Assembly: GCF_937616625.2 (NCBI RefSeq)
Contig: NC_065576.1
Coordinates: forward strand, 34,684,628-34,748,627
Length of the DNA stretch: 64,000 nt
Direction: 5' to 3'
Origin: Mercurialis annua
Lineage: Eukaryota; Streptophyta; Magnoliopsida; Malpighiales; Euphorbiaceae
Part shown: piece by piece, positions 36,873 through 49,000 of the stretch
How the letters are laid out: the number at the start of each line of letters is the position of its first letter
Numbering within the stretch: position 1 is the first letter of the stretch
Program-made: the position numbers and the translations under genes
The notes under the pieces: model-generated
Told to the model about the DNA's origin: nothing
Database searches by the model: none
The model's input: only the letters and a program-made list of their open reading frames with translations

Positions 36873-37290
36873 CTATCTTAATTCAATTTTTAATAAAATT
36901 TGTCTTGTTGTTGTTTACTATCATAACTGACATTTTATATTGAGAGCAAATTTTGATATTTAGTGTAATATACAAATTGAATATTTCTTTTAAGTGAAAT
37001 GTATTTGACAATTTATATAACCGATAATCAACCTGATGTGAACCTAATGTGAACCTATATCAACTGAACTACCTTAATTCAATTTTTTGTAAAAATTGCC
37101 TTACTCTTTACAATGTTAACTGACATTTTATATTAGGAGAATTTTGAGATTTAGTGTAATATACAAATTTAATATCCCGTAAAATATATTTGACAGTCCA
37201 TAAAACCAAAAATCGACCTGATATGATCCTTATGTGAACCTATATCAACCGAACTATCTTCATTCAATTTTTAATAAAAAATTTCTTAAA

Positions 37291-39318
37291 ATTAAATTAA
37301 TTAATAAAATTATTTTATTAATAATTTAGTCTATCAAAATAACCTTATAAACTCACAAATAAACTAATGGTTGACTATATAAGATTTTAGTGAAATTAAA
37401 TTGAATTTGAATTAGAAATAATCAAATATAAACTGAATGTGAACTTTTAGGTTATATTTTTATAAAATATAATTGTGCTTTTTTATTTAGAATTATAAAA
37501 TATATATATTATTAGCTAACCTATAATTACTTGCCATGTGCACCACTAGCCACTTATTAATATCTAACCACATTTTCATTCTAGCTTGAACTTTTACTGG
37601 ACTAAGTGTTAACCTATTTTTCTAGGCTACAAAATTGCAAATACATCCTCCATATAATTTCTTTGGATCCAATTGTTTGTCCAGCCCTTAAAACACTAAG
37701 ATAAGTAATGGAGTTAATACAAACTCTGCAGCATTATGTATGTTTTATAAAATAAAATAAAATAAACCATGCTCCTATATCTCTTTATTTGACTTTACAA
37801 ACATCCTTTTTACTATTTTTCCATTGCATTCAACCAAATTAGCATGCATTCCATCTACAGATGAAATACACATCTAAAAGAATGCTTAAATGCATGATGC
37901 AAATAAATTACATTAGAAAGGAAACCCAAAGCTAAATTACTCATAGTTTCTTTTTAATATCAAGTTTATGTAAAATCCAAATCAACTTTAATTTATTTAC
38001 TGAATTAATTAAAAATTAAAAAATAATGACATTGACAAAAATGATGACTTTTCTTAGTTGTGGCTACAATCTTACTTAATACCATTTGAATCAAAATAGT
38101 ATTTTATTCATCATGTTCAACCTCAGATTTCCTCTTAGCACAAATATAACATCAAGTAAGCTATCTCACAAACAATAAATGATTAACTTATTCAATATCT
38201 TCCACCAAATATGAAGAAGCCAGACCACCGGACCACCGATCTAACCACCGCACAATCGATTTAACCACCGCGCCACCGATTTGACCACCGCAGCGTCGAT
38301 CCAACCTTCATGTCGCCGATCCGACCACCGCGCCGCCACATCAAACCAATTGTCTCTATCACGTTGTAGCCTTATTTTTAAAATTGACGCTTTCAAATCT
38401 TTCTCTGAAATTTCATCGATTATCCAATTTTCTAACTTTACTTGCAATCAAGTCTTGAATCCTTGGATTATGATCTGTGGCCATTACCGATTATTATGTT
38501 AAGAAGAAGAAGATGAAGAAGGGGTATAGTTGTCCTATTTATTGTTAAAACCAACCTATTTTAAATTATGAGGGATTTGTGAAAAGTTTTTTATTTTTTT
38601 GGGTGATTACTGCCATAATTAAAATTGTGAGGTAAAAACATAACAACATAGCACTTTTGAGGGAATTGTGTAAAAAATCCAAAACAATAAGGATCAACAA
38701 GCCCAATTTGGACACTCCAAGATTCATCATTAAATCTCCAACTCATAGACTAATATATAGTATTAATATTATAATTGGACTTGAAAGTTGTATGTTGGAT
38801 TAATATCTTTTATTATAATAAAAGAATATCATGAATTAACAAAAGCAACTGGAAAAAAATCGAATCTAAAATTTCAGTGTTGAACTTTAAAAAGAATTTA
38901 ATAATTTAATTTTAAAAAAATAAAAAAATTCAGCTTTTGCTTTCACACATGTGCTTAACAGAGAAAAATAGATCCCATATTTGCTTAGTTTGTTTCCATA
39001 TTAGCAAAATAAATGATAATAATATGTGCAAATAATATATTTGCTAACGTATATATTATAAAATTATTTTTGGCTTTGTTAGTAGTATAATGATTGAAAA
39101 ATGTTTTAATTTTTCATTCGGTACAATACAATATTAAAAAGTTGAAACACTAATTTAAATAAAATAAATATTCAGACACTAAAATGACATTAATTAATAC
39201 AAGCTCAGAGACTATTTGTATAATTTTTACTTATTCTATGTTACCAAACAAAGGAATTAAAATCCATCCATCAGAAACTGCAAGCACAACCTGAAATTAC
39301 AATATCTCAAAGCCAAAA
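37291..39318. other. No gene seen; 3' flank of the transporter gene
   Basis: AT-rich DNA with one GC-rich minisatellite (38239-38338). Opposing frames of 68 and 73 residues at 38241-38502 run over it and are not supported. Part of 38940-39318 probably holds the 3' untranslated region and terminator of the transporter gene, but no clear polyadenylation signal can be singled out. Confidence 0.5.
38239..38338. repeat. Minisatellite, five 20-bp units
   Basis: Five consecutive 20-base units start with GAT; the best consensus is GATYYAACCACCGCGCCNCC. It is much richer in GC than its surroundings. It opens with a related CCACCGGACCACC. Confidence 0.8.
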
Positions 39319-42300
39319 CTAATATCTCCTAGCCCAATAAATATAATTAAGAAAATTAAAGAAATTAAGAACACTAAGAATGGTATAAAAAAGATCCAAA
39401 CGGGTATGATTCAAGTCATGTCCACCAAGCCATTGCTCACCAAATTTTGCACTAACATAATTAGTGATTGTAACCAGCACTGAACTAAGAAAGTACCCCA
39501 TTGAAGTAGAGCACCAAGACAATGCTGTACATATACTTCTCATACTATCAGGCGCTTCTGAGTAGAAAAATTCAAGCATCCCACCAAGTGTTAGCATATC
39601 AGAAATCCCTAGTAAAAGATACTGCCACCCTAACCAAAACACGGACATTGTCGCACTGTCCGCCCCCGTTTTTCGCCTTTTAGCTTCGACTATTGCCGCC
39701 GCGGCCATGGCTCCTGATGCTAACACTAGCCCTAATCCAATTCTTTTAAGTGGGTGCAAAATGGAATGGGCACTATTGGAGACTTTTTTGGTGAATGTGT
39801 TTAGGAAATGTTCATATAAGGGTATGGATGCTAGCATGATTGTTAGAGGAAAAACTGTCATTGATTGAGTTGGGATTTGGAAATTGTTTAAATTTCTCTT
39901 CATTATGCTTCCTTGTTGCACTGAAAATGTGTGGAGTTGAGCTAGGCAACAATTCATCATTATTGTGCTAACAAATATTGGAAGTAGGCCAATGAATGTC
40001 TTTGTTTCCTCTACCTCTCTTTCACTTATTTTATCATCAATCAGTGCTTTGTCTAAGATCCTGCAATTTCATGCCATTATAACATTTAACTCACTATTAG
40101 TCTACCAAAAATATTAACAACATGAATGGTACGAATTTGTACCCTTTGTTTCAATTTAATATCAAAGTTTGATTAACATATCAGTTTCGATATAATATCA
40201 AAATTTGATCGATGTATCAGTCACCATCGGATATGACGACTCGATGAAACATATTCTACAATATCAATTTGGTCGGCATATCAGTCGCCAAGGTTAGGGT
40301 GTGCATTCGGTTGGAACTGAACCGAACTATTATTTTCAAAATTGAACCAACTAAATCTCTAAGAAATTACAATTTTTCACACCGTCAGTGCAATTATTTT
40401 TGTTCGGTTTGCACCAGAACTTAATTGAATTTATTTTTCATTTGAAACGAAACGAACCCAAAATGCCTAAAAAAAAGAAATATAATATCAAATGAAACGG
40501 AACCGAATGTCAATTCAGTTTGAATTTTCATTTTGGTTCATTTTTTGCACACCTCTACTTGACATGGCACTTTTCATAGCAACATTATTTCCACATATTG
40601 CTGCATCAACTTATTTTAATCTAAAAAAAATGAAGTTTTTTTATTTGAAATATAAATTAAATTTGATGGTGCCACTATGATAGGAATTGAAATTTTGATA
40701 CCAAATCGAAACATAAGATACAAAGTTAGTAGCACTCAAGATTTTAACCCACCACAACAAAGATAAGCATGTACAATCTTAGAAAAAAGGTGAAATCTTA
40801 CTTGAATTTGCTGGAGGAACTTCCAGTAACTCCAGTAGTAGAAGCTTTCCAATTACGAGCTGAAGAAGTGAAAACCTACATAACATATAATCCAGCAAAA
40901 GCATGAGAATTGTTTAATTTAGGGTAATAGATCAAGCCGGTACCTAAACTATCATTTTATTTCATTTTAATGATCAAACTTCGATCCGTTTAATTTTAAT
41001 TATTAAACTCTGACTATATTTCAACAAAGGTTTTCCAGCCAAATTGCCGGTGTGACAGTCGGATTTTTCCACGTAGCAATAGTTTTTGCTTATTGTTTTG
41101 CTAATTATATATATTTCAATAATTTAGTGGGAGATCTTCGGCCAAATTATGTATACATATCAAATTTATAGACAAAAACAAATAACAATCCGGCTGCCAC
41201 GTTGCATATTATTCTGAAAAACCTCTCATCAAAAGAAAAAATAATAAATAGCCAAATTAAAGTTTGGTCATCAAAATGCAAAAAATGCAATAGTTTGGGT
41301 ACCCGAAATTAATTACCCCTAATAATATGAAGAGTTGATGTCATAAAAATTCACCAACTTTACACGTTATATTTTAATCACGCCTTTTAAAAATCGTCAT
41401 TTTCATATACGAACTATCAATTTTTTTCAAACCCATACACCGTTCAAAAATCCAATGCAAATTGTTAATGCAACCGGATAGTGACATGTAATAACTAACC
41501 GGATTTTTGAACAGTGTATGGATTTGAGAAAAATTGATAGTTGGTGTATGAAAATGACGATTTTAAAATGGTACGGTTAAAATGACAAAACGTGTAAAGT
41601 TGGTGAATTTTTATGATATTATCCTAATACAAATAAGAAAATCTGATTGATGACGAATTTGCACATTTATACCTTAAAGATTCTTGCTATGGCACTTCCT
41701 TTAGGATGCTTAAACCTATAAATTGGAAACCCAAATGCAAAAATGGCAAGACCAACACTCAAAGCAGCAATTGAAATTTCAAAACTCAAATTCCAACCTT
41801 TATTCTCTTCAATCCAAATCATCACAGTTGAGGCTATAAGGCCTCCTGTGCACAGGCAAAAAAAGAACCAATTAAAATATGCAGAAATTGATCTCTGATT
41901 CCCATTGTCCAGCTGATCAGCGCCATGTGCAGGCAGTGATGCTTTGACTCCACCCACTCCTACAGCAATTGCATACAGCCCTCCGTAGAGAATAGCAGCC
42001 TGATAATGTGTAGACCTTCTGTTTGGTTCTGGTTGTAAGGGGTGATATAGAGCTTGAAATGTTAATACTATTAGTCCCTGTAATTCAAGATTTATTAATT
42101 AGCAAATAATTTACATAAACACAAATTTTCACCTTGAATATTTTTGGGGTTAGTGAACTATGGCCTTTATATAAAGGTTTAAATGCACCAAAAATCACCA
42201 ACTTTCGCGTGTTTTTAGTATTTATACATAATTTTTTAATTTTGGCATATTTAACACGAACTTTCCATTTGTTTTTGCAATTAAGACCACGTGTGTTTTC

Positions 42301-44208
42301 CTTTGAAAAATAGTGTAATTTTAGATCCAAAACGGCGCCGTTTTACATCCAAAATGGTGCCGGTGTCCTTATTTGCAAAATTTTGAAAGTTTATGTACTT
42401 TTTTGCCAAAATTAAAAAATTATGTTAAATACCAAAAACACGCAAAAGTTGGTCATTTTTGGTGCATTTAAGCCTTATATAAAATGGTTATCCAATTATA
42501 AAACATTGCAAAACAGCTTTTGAAATTTTCTTTTTACAACCGGGATATAAAATATTACAAAACAGTTACCGATTACAACTATTTTATAAAACGGTTAACG
42601 AATTATAAATGTGGACAAGAAAAAGTTGCACAACAATGCAAAAAGTGGATAATCCCTTTTGAAAAAAATATTATATTTCAGTAATGGTTTTGTATAATAA
42701 CTACATTTGGGTGACCATTTTATAAATTTTTATATTGATAATTATTTTGTGAAAACACAATAGTTAAATAATAATTTTACAATTTTTTTATAAATCGGTA
42801 ATCATTTTATAAAAGGATACTAGTTGGTAACTGCAAAAATATTTAACCCCAAATAAACAACAATATTATTACCAAAAGCAATAAAATGGACATACCAGAA
42901 GCTCTATTACACAAAAGATAATGAAAGTCTTGAATCTTGTAAAGAAGGAATCACAGATAAATCCTCCAAAAATGGTAAGTAGAAAAGAAGTTCCCAAGAA
43001 ATTGGTGACCATGTTTGCAGCTTCAGCAGTTGGGTAATGCATTGACTTTATAAAATATGTAACAAAATTTGTAGCATTTGATAAGAAAACCATATTCTCT
43101 AGTACTTCCACAACTGTTCACAGTATTCAATTTGAACAAAAATTAGGTTATATTAATTGCTGTATTAACAAAAACCAATGCATCATAAAAAGATCTAATT
43201 ATGTACAGGTAATGGGAAAGCCATAAACTATTTTAAAGAATGAGCAAATTTACTAATTTAGTATCAAAAAAAATATAAACTAAGTGGTAATATATATTAA
43301 AATAAGTCTAACATGTGTGATTTTAAACTAATTAATTTAAAAATTTCAAAAAGTAATCAATTTATCACCATTTTGTGTTGAAGTGGGAAATCCCACATTG
43401 GTTGTGTGTGTGAATGGACATGTGTTTAAATATTAGTTGGGCACCTCTACTTGATAACAATTGGTTTTAAGATGGAATCTAACATGGTATCAAAGTCTTA
43501 TCCATTCACACAATTTGAATTTGGCCCGGCCCACGTGAGTTGCACGTGAGGGGGGATTGGTTACTCGGCCCGGACATGCTACGCGTGAGGGGGAGTGTTG
43601 AAGTGGAAAATCCCACATTGGTTGTGTGTGTGAATGGACATGTGTTTAAATATTAGTTGGGCACCTCCACTTGATACCAATTGGTTTTAAGATGAAATCT
43701 AACATTTGTTCATAGGTTTTTGCCACTGTATACCGAATTTGAATGGATTCGGATTGGATTATCTCTACATACAAGTTCAAGTCTATTTTTAATTTAGTCT
43801 TTATTATCTCAATCCGTCTTAAAATTATATTTATACGGGGTTGTATCAAATGTTTTAAATCTATTTAAAAAATTTATTAAAAATAATAGTTTATGTCCGC
43901 CAGTAAAATAACCTTACCTAATGTGGATTCATGCTACGTAATAGTATTCAAATTCTTACCTAATATGGTTTTTAAATTTGATTGACCCAAAAACATATTT
44001 TTTTTGTTTACATGAAAAAAGTTCGAATCTAAACTTCCGTTCGAAGAAAGTATGATCCAACTATTTAAAACCTGATCGAACGAAAACACATAATTTTAAA
44101 TTAACTTGCGTTACCGCAAGTGATGATAGCAGCTCTTGCTCCACCATGATTTCTAGGGTTTGCCTTGTGCCCTTTCCAATCCATATACTCCTCAACTTTT
44201 GAACCCAT
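39319..44208 (-). CDS. NRT1/PTR family (NPF) transporter, NPF4-like, five exons
   Basis: A proton-coupled membrane transporter of the major facilitator superfamily. NPF4 relatives carry abscisic acid, gibberellin or nitrate; the substrate here is unknown. Exons in transcript order are 44208-44115, 43113-42896, 42077-41673, 40875-40802 and 40060-39319. All introns are GT-AG with matching phases, giving 1533 bases and 510 residues. HGGARAAIITCVVEVLENMVF (21-41) is the first membrane helix, with VIELLGLIVLTFQAL at the exon 2/3 join. The PTR signature FYSEAPDSMRSICTALSW is near residues 429-446, after NCCLAQLHTFSVQQ (300-313). The C terminus, YWARRY, is typical. The central cytoplasmic loop (about 240-285) is short, so the protein is about 70 residues shorter than Arabidopsis NPF4.6 as I recall it. 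ExxER of helix 1 reads EVLEN, as in other NPF4 proteins. ATG 44208 suits the MGSKVEEYMDW start, but AAATAG just upstream could be a splice acceptor for a further 5' exon. TEs occupy all four introns. Confidence 0.9.
40295..40557. mobile_element. hAT-like MITE in transporter intron 4
   Basis: The ends are TAGGGTGTGCATTCGGTT and TTTTTTGCACACCTCTA, a familiar terminus type in plant hAT-derived MITEs. The interior is rich in GAACCGAA-like words that pair across the element. An 8-bp TSD is not visible, so it is probably old. Confidence 0.65.
40921..41320. mobile_element. MITE-like inverted-repeat element in transporter intron 3
   Basis: AGGGTAAT...GGTACCTAAACTAT on the left has its inverse, ATAGTTTGGGTACC...ATTACCCCT, on the right, and TGATCAAACTT pairs with AAGTTTGGTCA. 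It is about 400 bp and non-coding. The TSD is unclear. Confidence 0.6.
41341..41616. mobile_element. Second palindromic MITE in transporter intron 3
   Basis: TCATAAAAATTCACCAAC at the left is matched by GTTGGTGAATTTTTATGA at the right, and the inverted similarity continues to the centre. It is 276 bp long. No convincing TSD. Confidence 0.7.
42176..42474. mobile_element. Mutator-type MITE in transporter intron 2
   Basis: The ends GGTTTAAATGCACC and GGTGCATTTAAGCC head inverted repeats of about 70 bp. A perfect 9-bp TSD, TTATATAAA, flanks the element (42167-42175 and 42475-42483). It is 299 bp with no coding capacity. The intron's splice sites are untouched. Confidence 0.88.
43377..43704 (+). 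mobile_element. TRIM retrotransposon in transporter intron 1
   Basis: Two near-identical LTRs of about 108 bp (43377-43484 and 43596-43704) run from TGTTGAAGTGG to AATCTAACA. The 5' LTR is followed directly by TGGTATCAAAG, an initiator-tRNA-Met primer site. The 3' LTR is preceded by the purine tract GAGGGGGAG. The interior is about 110 bp and non-coding. Flanks share TTTG at most. It lies antisense to the transporter gene. The high LTR identity suggests a fairly young insertion, and the family matches 598-926. Confidence 0.9.
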
Positions 44209-44890
44209 TTCAAGCGCCTATTTGCAAACAAACACAAGTATATATGACCAATTAAAATTTATGCATCAAAAACTGTAATGAAATGCACCATATAAATTAC
44301 ATTAGTTGTTTTAACATGAGCTTTCATACTCTTATTAAAAACATTTACTGTATATTTAGCTAGAACAAATTATTGGCCTTACCATGGTATACTAAATGAG
44401 TAAAGTTTCTCAACTATGCAACTTATAAAACAATAATTAGAAAGATTAAATAAATGAAAAAAATGGACATAAAATAAATTCTGTGGATTTTGATCTATAA
44501 AAGTTGACAAGAAGAATTCTAAGAGTAATTTTGCACTAAGAAATCCTCACATTTATGACTGCTTTATATGGTACTTTTGGGTATTGATCAACAAGTACTT
44601 AATGGTATCCTAAATCAACAAGATTTGCATGATTCTTGTATTTATTACCAAACCTTTAACTGAAGGAGAGACTGCATGAAATTTGGCATTTAAAGGACAC
44701 AACATGATGGAAATCGCCTATAAAGCAATCATAAGACAATTATTTTAACCAATTCTTATTATTAATCGTGTTGATGGTCTGTTTGATTTAAATAAATTTT
44801 ATTTAAAAATTAATTATTTTAGTAGGTTTGAATGTAATTTCAATATCCCAGTGAGGCCTGGCCAGTTGGCCAGGTCCTCTAAGTGCATTC
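44209..44890 (-). promoter_or_regulatory. 5' flank and presumed promoter of the transporter gene
   Basis: About 680 bp of AT-rich DNA lie between the start codon and the CACTA element at 44891. It must hold the 5' untranslated region and core promoter unless a further 5' exon exists. I cannot place a TATA box with confidence among the many AT-rich words. One possible mini-exon (ATG near 44677 on the minus strand, followed by a GT) exists but is speculative. Confidence 0.35.
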
Positions 44891-46026
44891 CACTACAAAA
44901 ATGTTTGCTTTTAGCGACGGATTTTTCCGTCGCTAAAAGCATGAAATCCGTCGGGAAAACGTTTCCCGACGGATTTCCCGACGGATTCAATCCGTCGGCA
45001 AAATCCTCGTCGCTAAATTTTTGGCGACGGACCAAAAAATTTGGCGACGGATTTTTCAGAAATTGCCGACGGATTTTAGCGACGGATTTAAATCCGTCGC
45101 TAATTACCGACGGATTTTAGCGACGGATTTAAATCCGTCACTAATTACCAAAAAATAAAAAAAAATTAAATCGTAAAATAAATTATTATTATTTAATCGG
45201 TCACACACCCGTCACACTCCGTCAACCTCCGTCCCCCACCCGTCCCCCGTCGCCCTCGGTTACCCATCCGTTGCCTCCATCACCCACTCGCAATTTTTAC
45301 AAACTTCCCAGTAGGTCACCCATCCTTCCCACTGCACCCACTCATTGCTCTTTAACTTTGAAGTTCTCCCGCGCGTATCTCCACCTGAACCAGCTCAGCT
45401 TCTTGTTATATATATATGTATTTTTATATTTAAATGTAACTAAAAATGACAAATACTTCCTCCCACATTTTAATATAATTCTTTTTTATAATTAATCGTT
45501 ATTTTAAATAATTATTAATGAATAAATAAATAACAATATTTTCAATATATATATTTATGTCATATTTAAATAATATTATATATAATTAAAAAAAAAATAA
45601 TTATTTTTTCTTTAATAATTATTTTTCTAAATAATTTTTTGATAAAAAATTTATTTAATTTAATAATTTTTTTACGATTTTTTTTATTTTTTGGTAATTA
45701 GTGACAGATTTAAATCCGTCGCTAAAATCCGTCGGTAATTAGCGACGGATTTAAATCCGTCGCTAAAATCCGTCGCTAAAAACAGATTTTGCGACGGATT
45801 TGAAATCTGTCGCTAAATACATCAAAATAATTGGCGGGAGTGTTCCCGCCAACTTTAGCGACGGATTTTCCGTCGCTAAAGTTGGCGGGAACATTCCCGC
45901 CAATTTAAATGAATATTTAGCGACGGATTTCAAATCCGTCGCTAAATCCGTCGGTAAAAAAAAATTAGCGACGGATTTTGAATCCGTCGCTAAAATCCGT
46001 CGGTAAAATACAGTTTTTTAGTAGTG
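44891..46026. mobile_element. Complete non-autonomous CACTA element
   Basis: It begins CACTACAAAAATG and ends TTTTTTAGTAGTG, with a 3-bp TSD, TTC, on both sides (44888-44890 and 46027-46029). Both ends carry many direct and inverted copies of TTTAGCGACGGATTT, the expected subterminal transposase-binding repeats. The 1136-bp element has an AT-rich centre and no transposase. Frames of 73-89 residues over the repeats are by-products. Confidence 0.93.
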
Positions 46027-46029
46027 TTC

Positions 46030-49000
46030 TAAGGTCTCGGTATCGAGGCGCAGTGCTGCCATATTTAGGCGGATTTAACATACGGATAGATTATATCTAA
46101 CAACTAACCTAAAATAGGACTATCTCTGTGAAAAAAAATGCAATTTCAATATATTCAGTATTTTTTTGTTTTTAAAGTATGTATTATTTTAATTGTGATA
46201 CGTTTCAATAATTCACATTAGTTTTTATAGAGTTTCCATGTAGTTTCAATTTTTAAATATATATTTCGTTTACTACATTATTTCACTATTTTTCTTTACG
46301 TTATTATGTCTACATTTTAATTGTTCCATTTACATTTTATTTGATAATATCCTCAATATTTTGTATTATTTTTGATATGTGATTTTCACGAAGTTCCAGA
46401 GCATTTTAAATAAAAGACTAATTTGCTTTACATGCTATGCACGTGTGGTTCGTAACGTGATTTATTAATTAGTATATCAATTTATTATAACTATAACGAT
46501 ATAACTTGTTAATTTATATATTGCCCATATGTGTTTATTCCTGTGCCGAAATATTTTATTAGTTGGATTGAGTTTATTATAATAATTAAATTGATAATTC
46601 ATTGGTTAATGCTTATATAAAATTCTTTGATTAATCTTTAAAAGTAATTCTTTCATATTGCATTTATATATTTTATTTAGGAATTATGACAAGACCATCC
46701 GATCAAACAATAACTAAATATTGATCATAAATAAAAATAGAATGATATGATTATAATGAATGTAATCCAACTCATAAAATATTTTTCAATTCAACAAAAA
46801 ATCATTAATATTGATTTTAAATAATAATAATAAATTTAATCAAACTCATAAGATTTTTTCTAATTCAATAAAAATTCTTACTAATTTAATTTAAGTAAAA
46901 TTACACTTACTACTACTTTAATTATTAATATAACTAATCAATAACATTAATAGTCTTAATCTAACTCATAAAGATATTTGATAATCGAACAAAAACTCTA
47001 ATTAATTTAATTTTAATTATATATAAAATATATTGAAATAATAATAATAAAGTTAATTAATATAATAAATTATAAATAAATGTTATTGACGTCAATAATT
47101 TTAAAAATTAATAAATTAAACTATTATATTTATTTATAACAAAAATTCACACTAATTTAAAATTTATTATTAAGAAAATAAATTTATTTAATGTATAGTT
47201 TGAATAATTATATTACGGACCATGCATGTAGCACATAATGTGAAATTAGTATTTAATGAAAACTTTGTTATTATTAAAAAAGAAAATTTTGTTATCAAAT
47301 TTAGAAAAAAATTAACAAATATCCTACATGTGACAAAATATTCTCAATTTTACTTGAAAAAATAAAAGTTGAAAAAGAAAGTTACCAATTTTAAGATTGC
47401 ATAAATAATTTTTTTAATAAATAAATATGGTCAAGAAATAATAAAAAAATCAGCTGTTATAAAAATCAAAATCTCCTACAAAATCTCAAACTAACATATA
47501 TAGGAAATATTTCAAAAATTTCCAAGAATTATTAATTAAAATAACTATATATTTAAATTAAATTCCCATATATAATTTTGTTATCTTATTGATTTATAAA
47601 CAATAAAATATTTTTAAATGGTTTTAATTGATTTTTTACTGTTAAATTTTGTTATTATTTTTTTAAAATACATAATCCCTTCCCATATTATATATAAATT
47701 TACTAATTTAAAGGTTTTTTTATGTGGACTAACAGCTCACTTTCAGTTAACTAATAGTTTAATAATACTATTTAAAAAATATTAATTTGTTTTTTTATAA
47801 CTTAATAATTGGTTGGAAAAATAAAAATAACCAACCATGTGAAATAACATTATGCAGTTAAGTAGGATATATTTAGTTAACTAATAGTTTAATGTTAGTA
47901 CACCTATAGTAAATACAATTTACACACAAAAATATTTATTTAAATCGAATGAAAATATAACATGAAAAATTTGACTAACTGGTAACCAAAATATATCATA
48001 TGTTCGACAATAACAAATGTTTTCATAACAAATTAAAGCAAAAAAAAAAAGACTAGCATGAAATCACTTAAACAATTACAACTGTTTTCATTTAAAAAAT
48101 AAAATCAAAACCTAAATCTTTCAATCTCTCAACACATCCAATCCTACTACATCCCATTCAGTTTTTGTTTCGATTCCACCTCCTCATTGCTATAAAAAAA
48201 CACTGGTATACTGACAGTTTACACATAATTAGTCATTGGTAAACTATATCTAATTAAAAAATGCTATTAACATCATAAAGTCATCTTAGATAAACCTAAC
48301 AATAATATATACAAACATTTAACAATACACCAACAATTTAAAAAATGATTTAATATTGAAATAAAACAAATTGCTATTAGTTAACCATCAAACAACATAT
48401 AGTATCCCTTAATTATTCTAAATTAACTATTAGTTAACCATCAGACAATATATAGTATCTCTAATTATTCCAAATTAACTATTAGTTAACCATTAGACAG
48501 CATATAGTATCCCTAATTGATACATAATTGATCTAATAAAAAAAATTACCACAACAACAATCAGTTAACCCAGTAGACTACATATATATATTATTCCATC
48601 TTTTGTTAAAAAAAAAAAAACAAATCATATCCCTGACATAACCTCTGGTTCACCGCGCGATACAAAATCAAAATTTATAAGAATAAGGAGAATAAATACT
48701 TGAGTAGCAAACAATTATAGTAAAAGTAATAAACATCAAATAATTAAAAAATATAGCATCAAATACATAAAATGTAAAGAACTTCCACATCGATGGAAAT
48801 TAATACCGTAATGTTTCAACCAATAATTAGATTTTGCAACCACCAGAACAAGGATTAGAACTGTTAAATAGCCAACAAAAATTTTACTATTATCTCCAAC
48901 ATGTAAAGTTGTGCATTTTACCCTGAAAAACCCACATTCCCACAAGGGCGATATATTAAATTCTTATACTCATACCAGTCAAGCTAAACTAGCAAGATGA

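Larger units (their letters stand above)
31780..37290. repeat. Four-unit tandem array (about 190 bp per unit), split by two insertions
   Basis: Units are marked by ATTTTATATNGAGA...TTTTGAGATTTAGTGTAATA, TACAAATTGAATATC, AACCTATATCAACTGAACTATCTT and AATAAAATTTGTCTTACT. Marker starts are at 31827, 33539, 36932 and 37125. After subtracting the MULE with one TSD copy (1517 bp) and the solo LTR with one TSD copy (3211 bp), the spacings are about 195, 182 and 193 bp. The first unit is diverged at its left. No coding frame is present. Confidence 0.8.

Noticed and set aside
44814..46006. Frames of 68-89 residues across the CACTA element
   Set aside because: They translate the subterminal GCGACGGATTT repeats.
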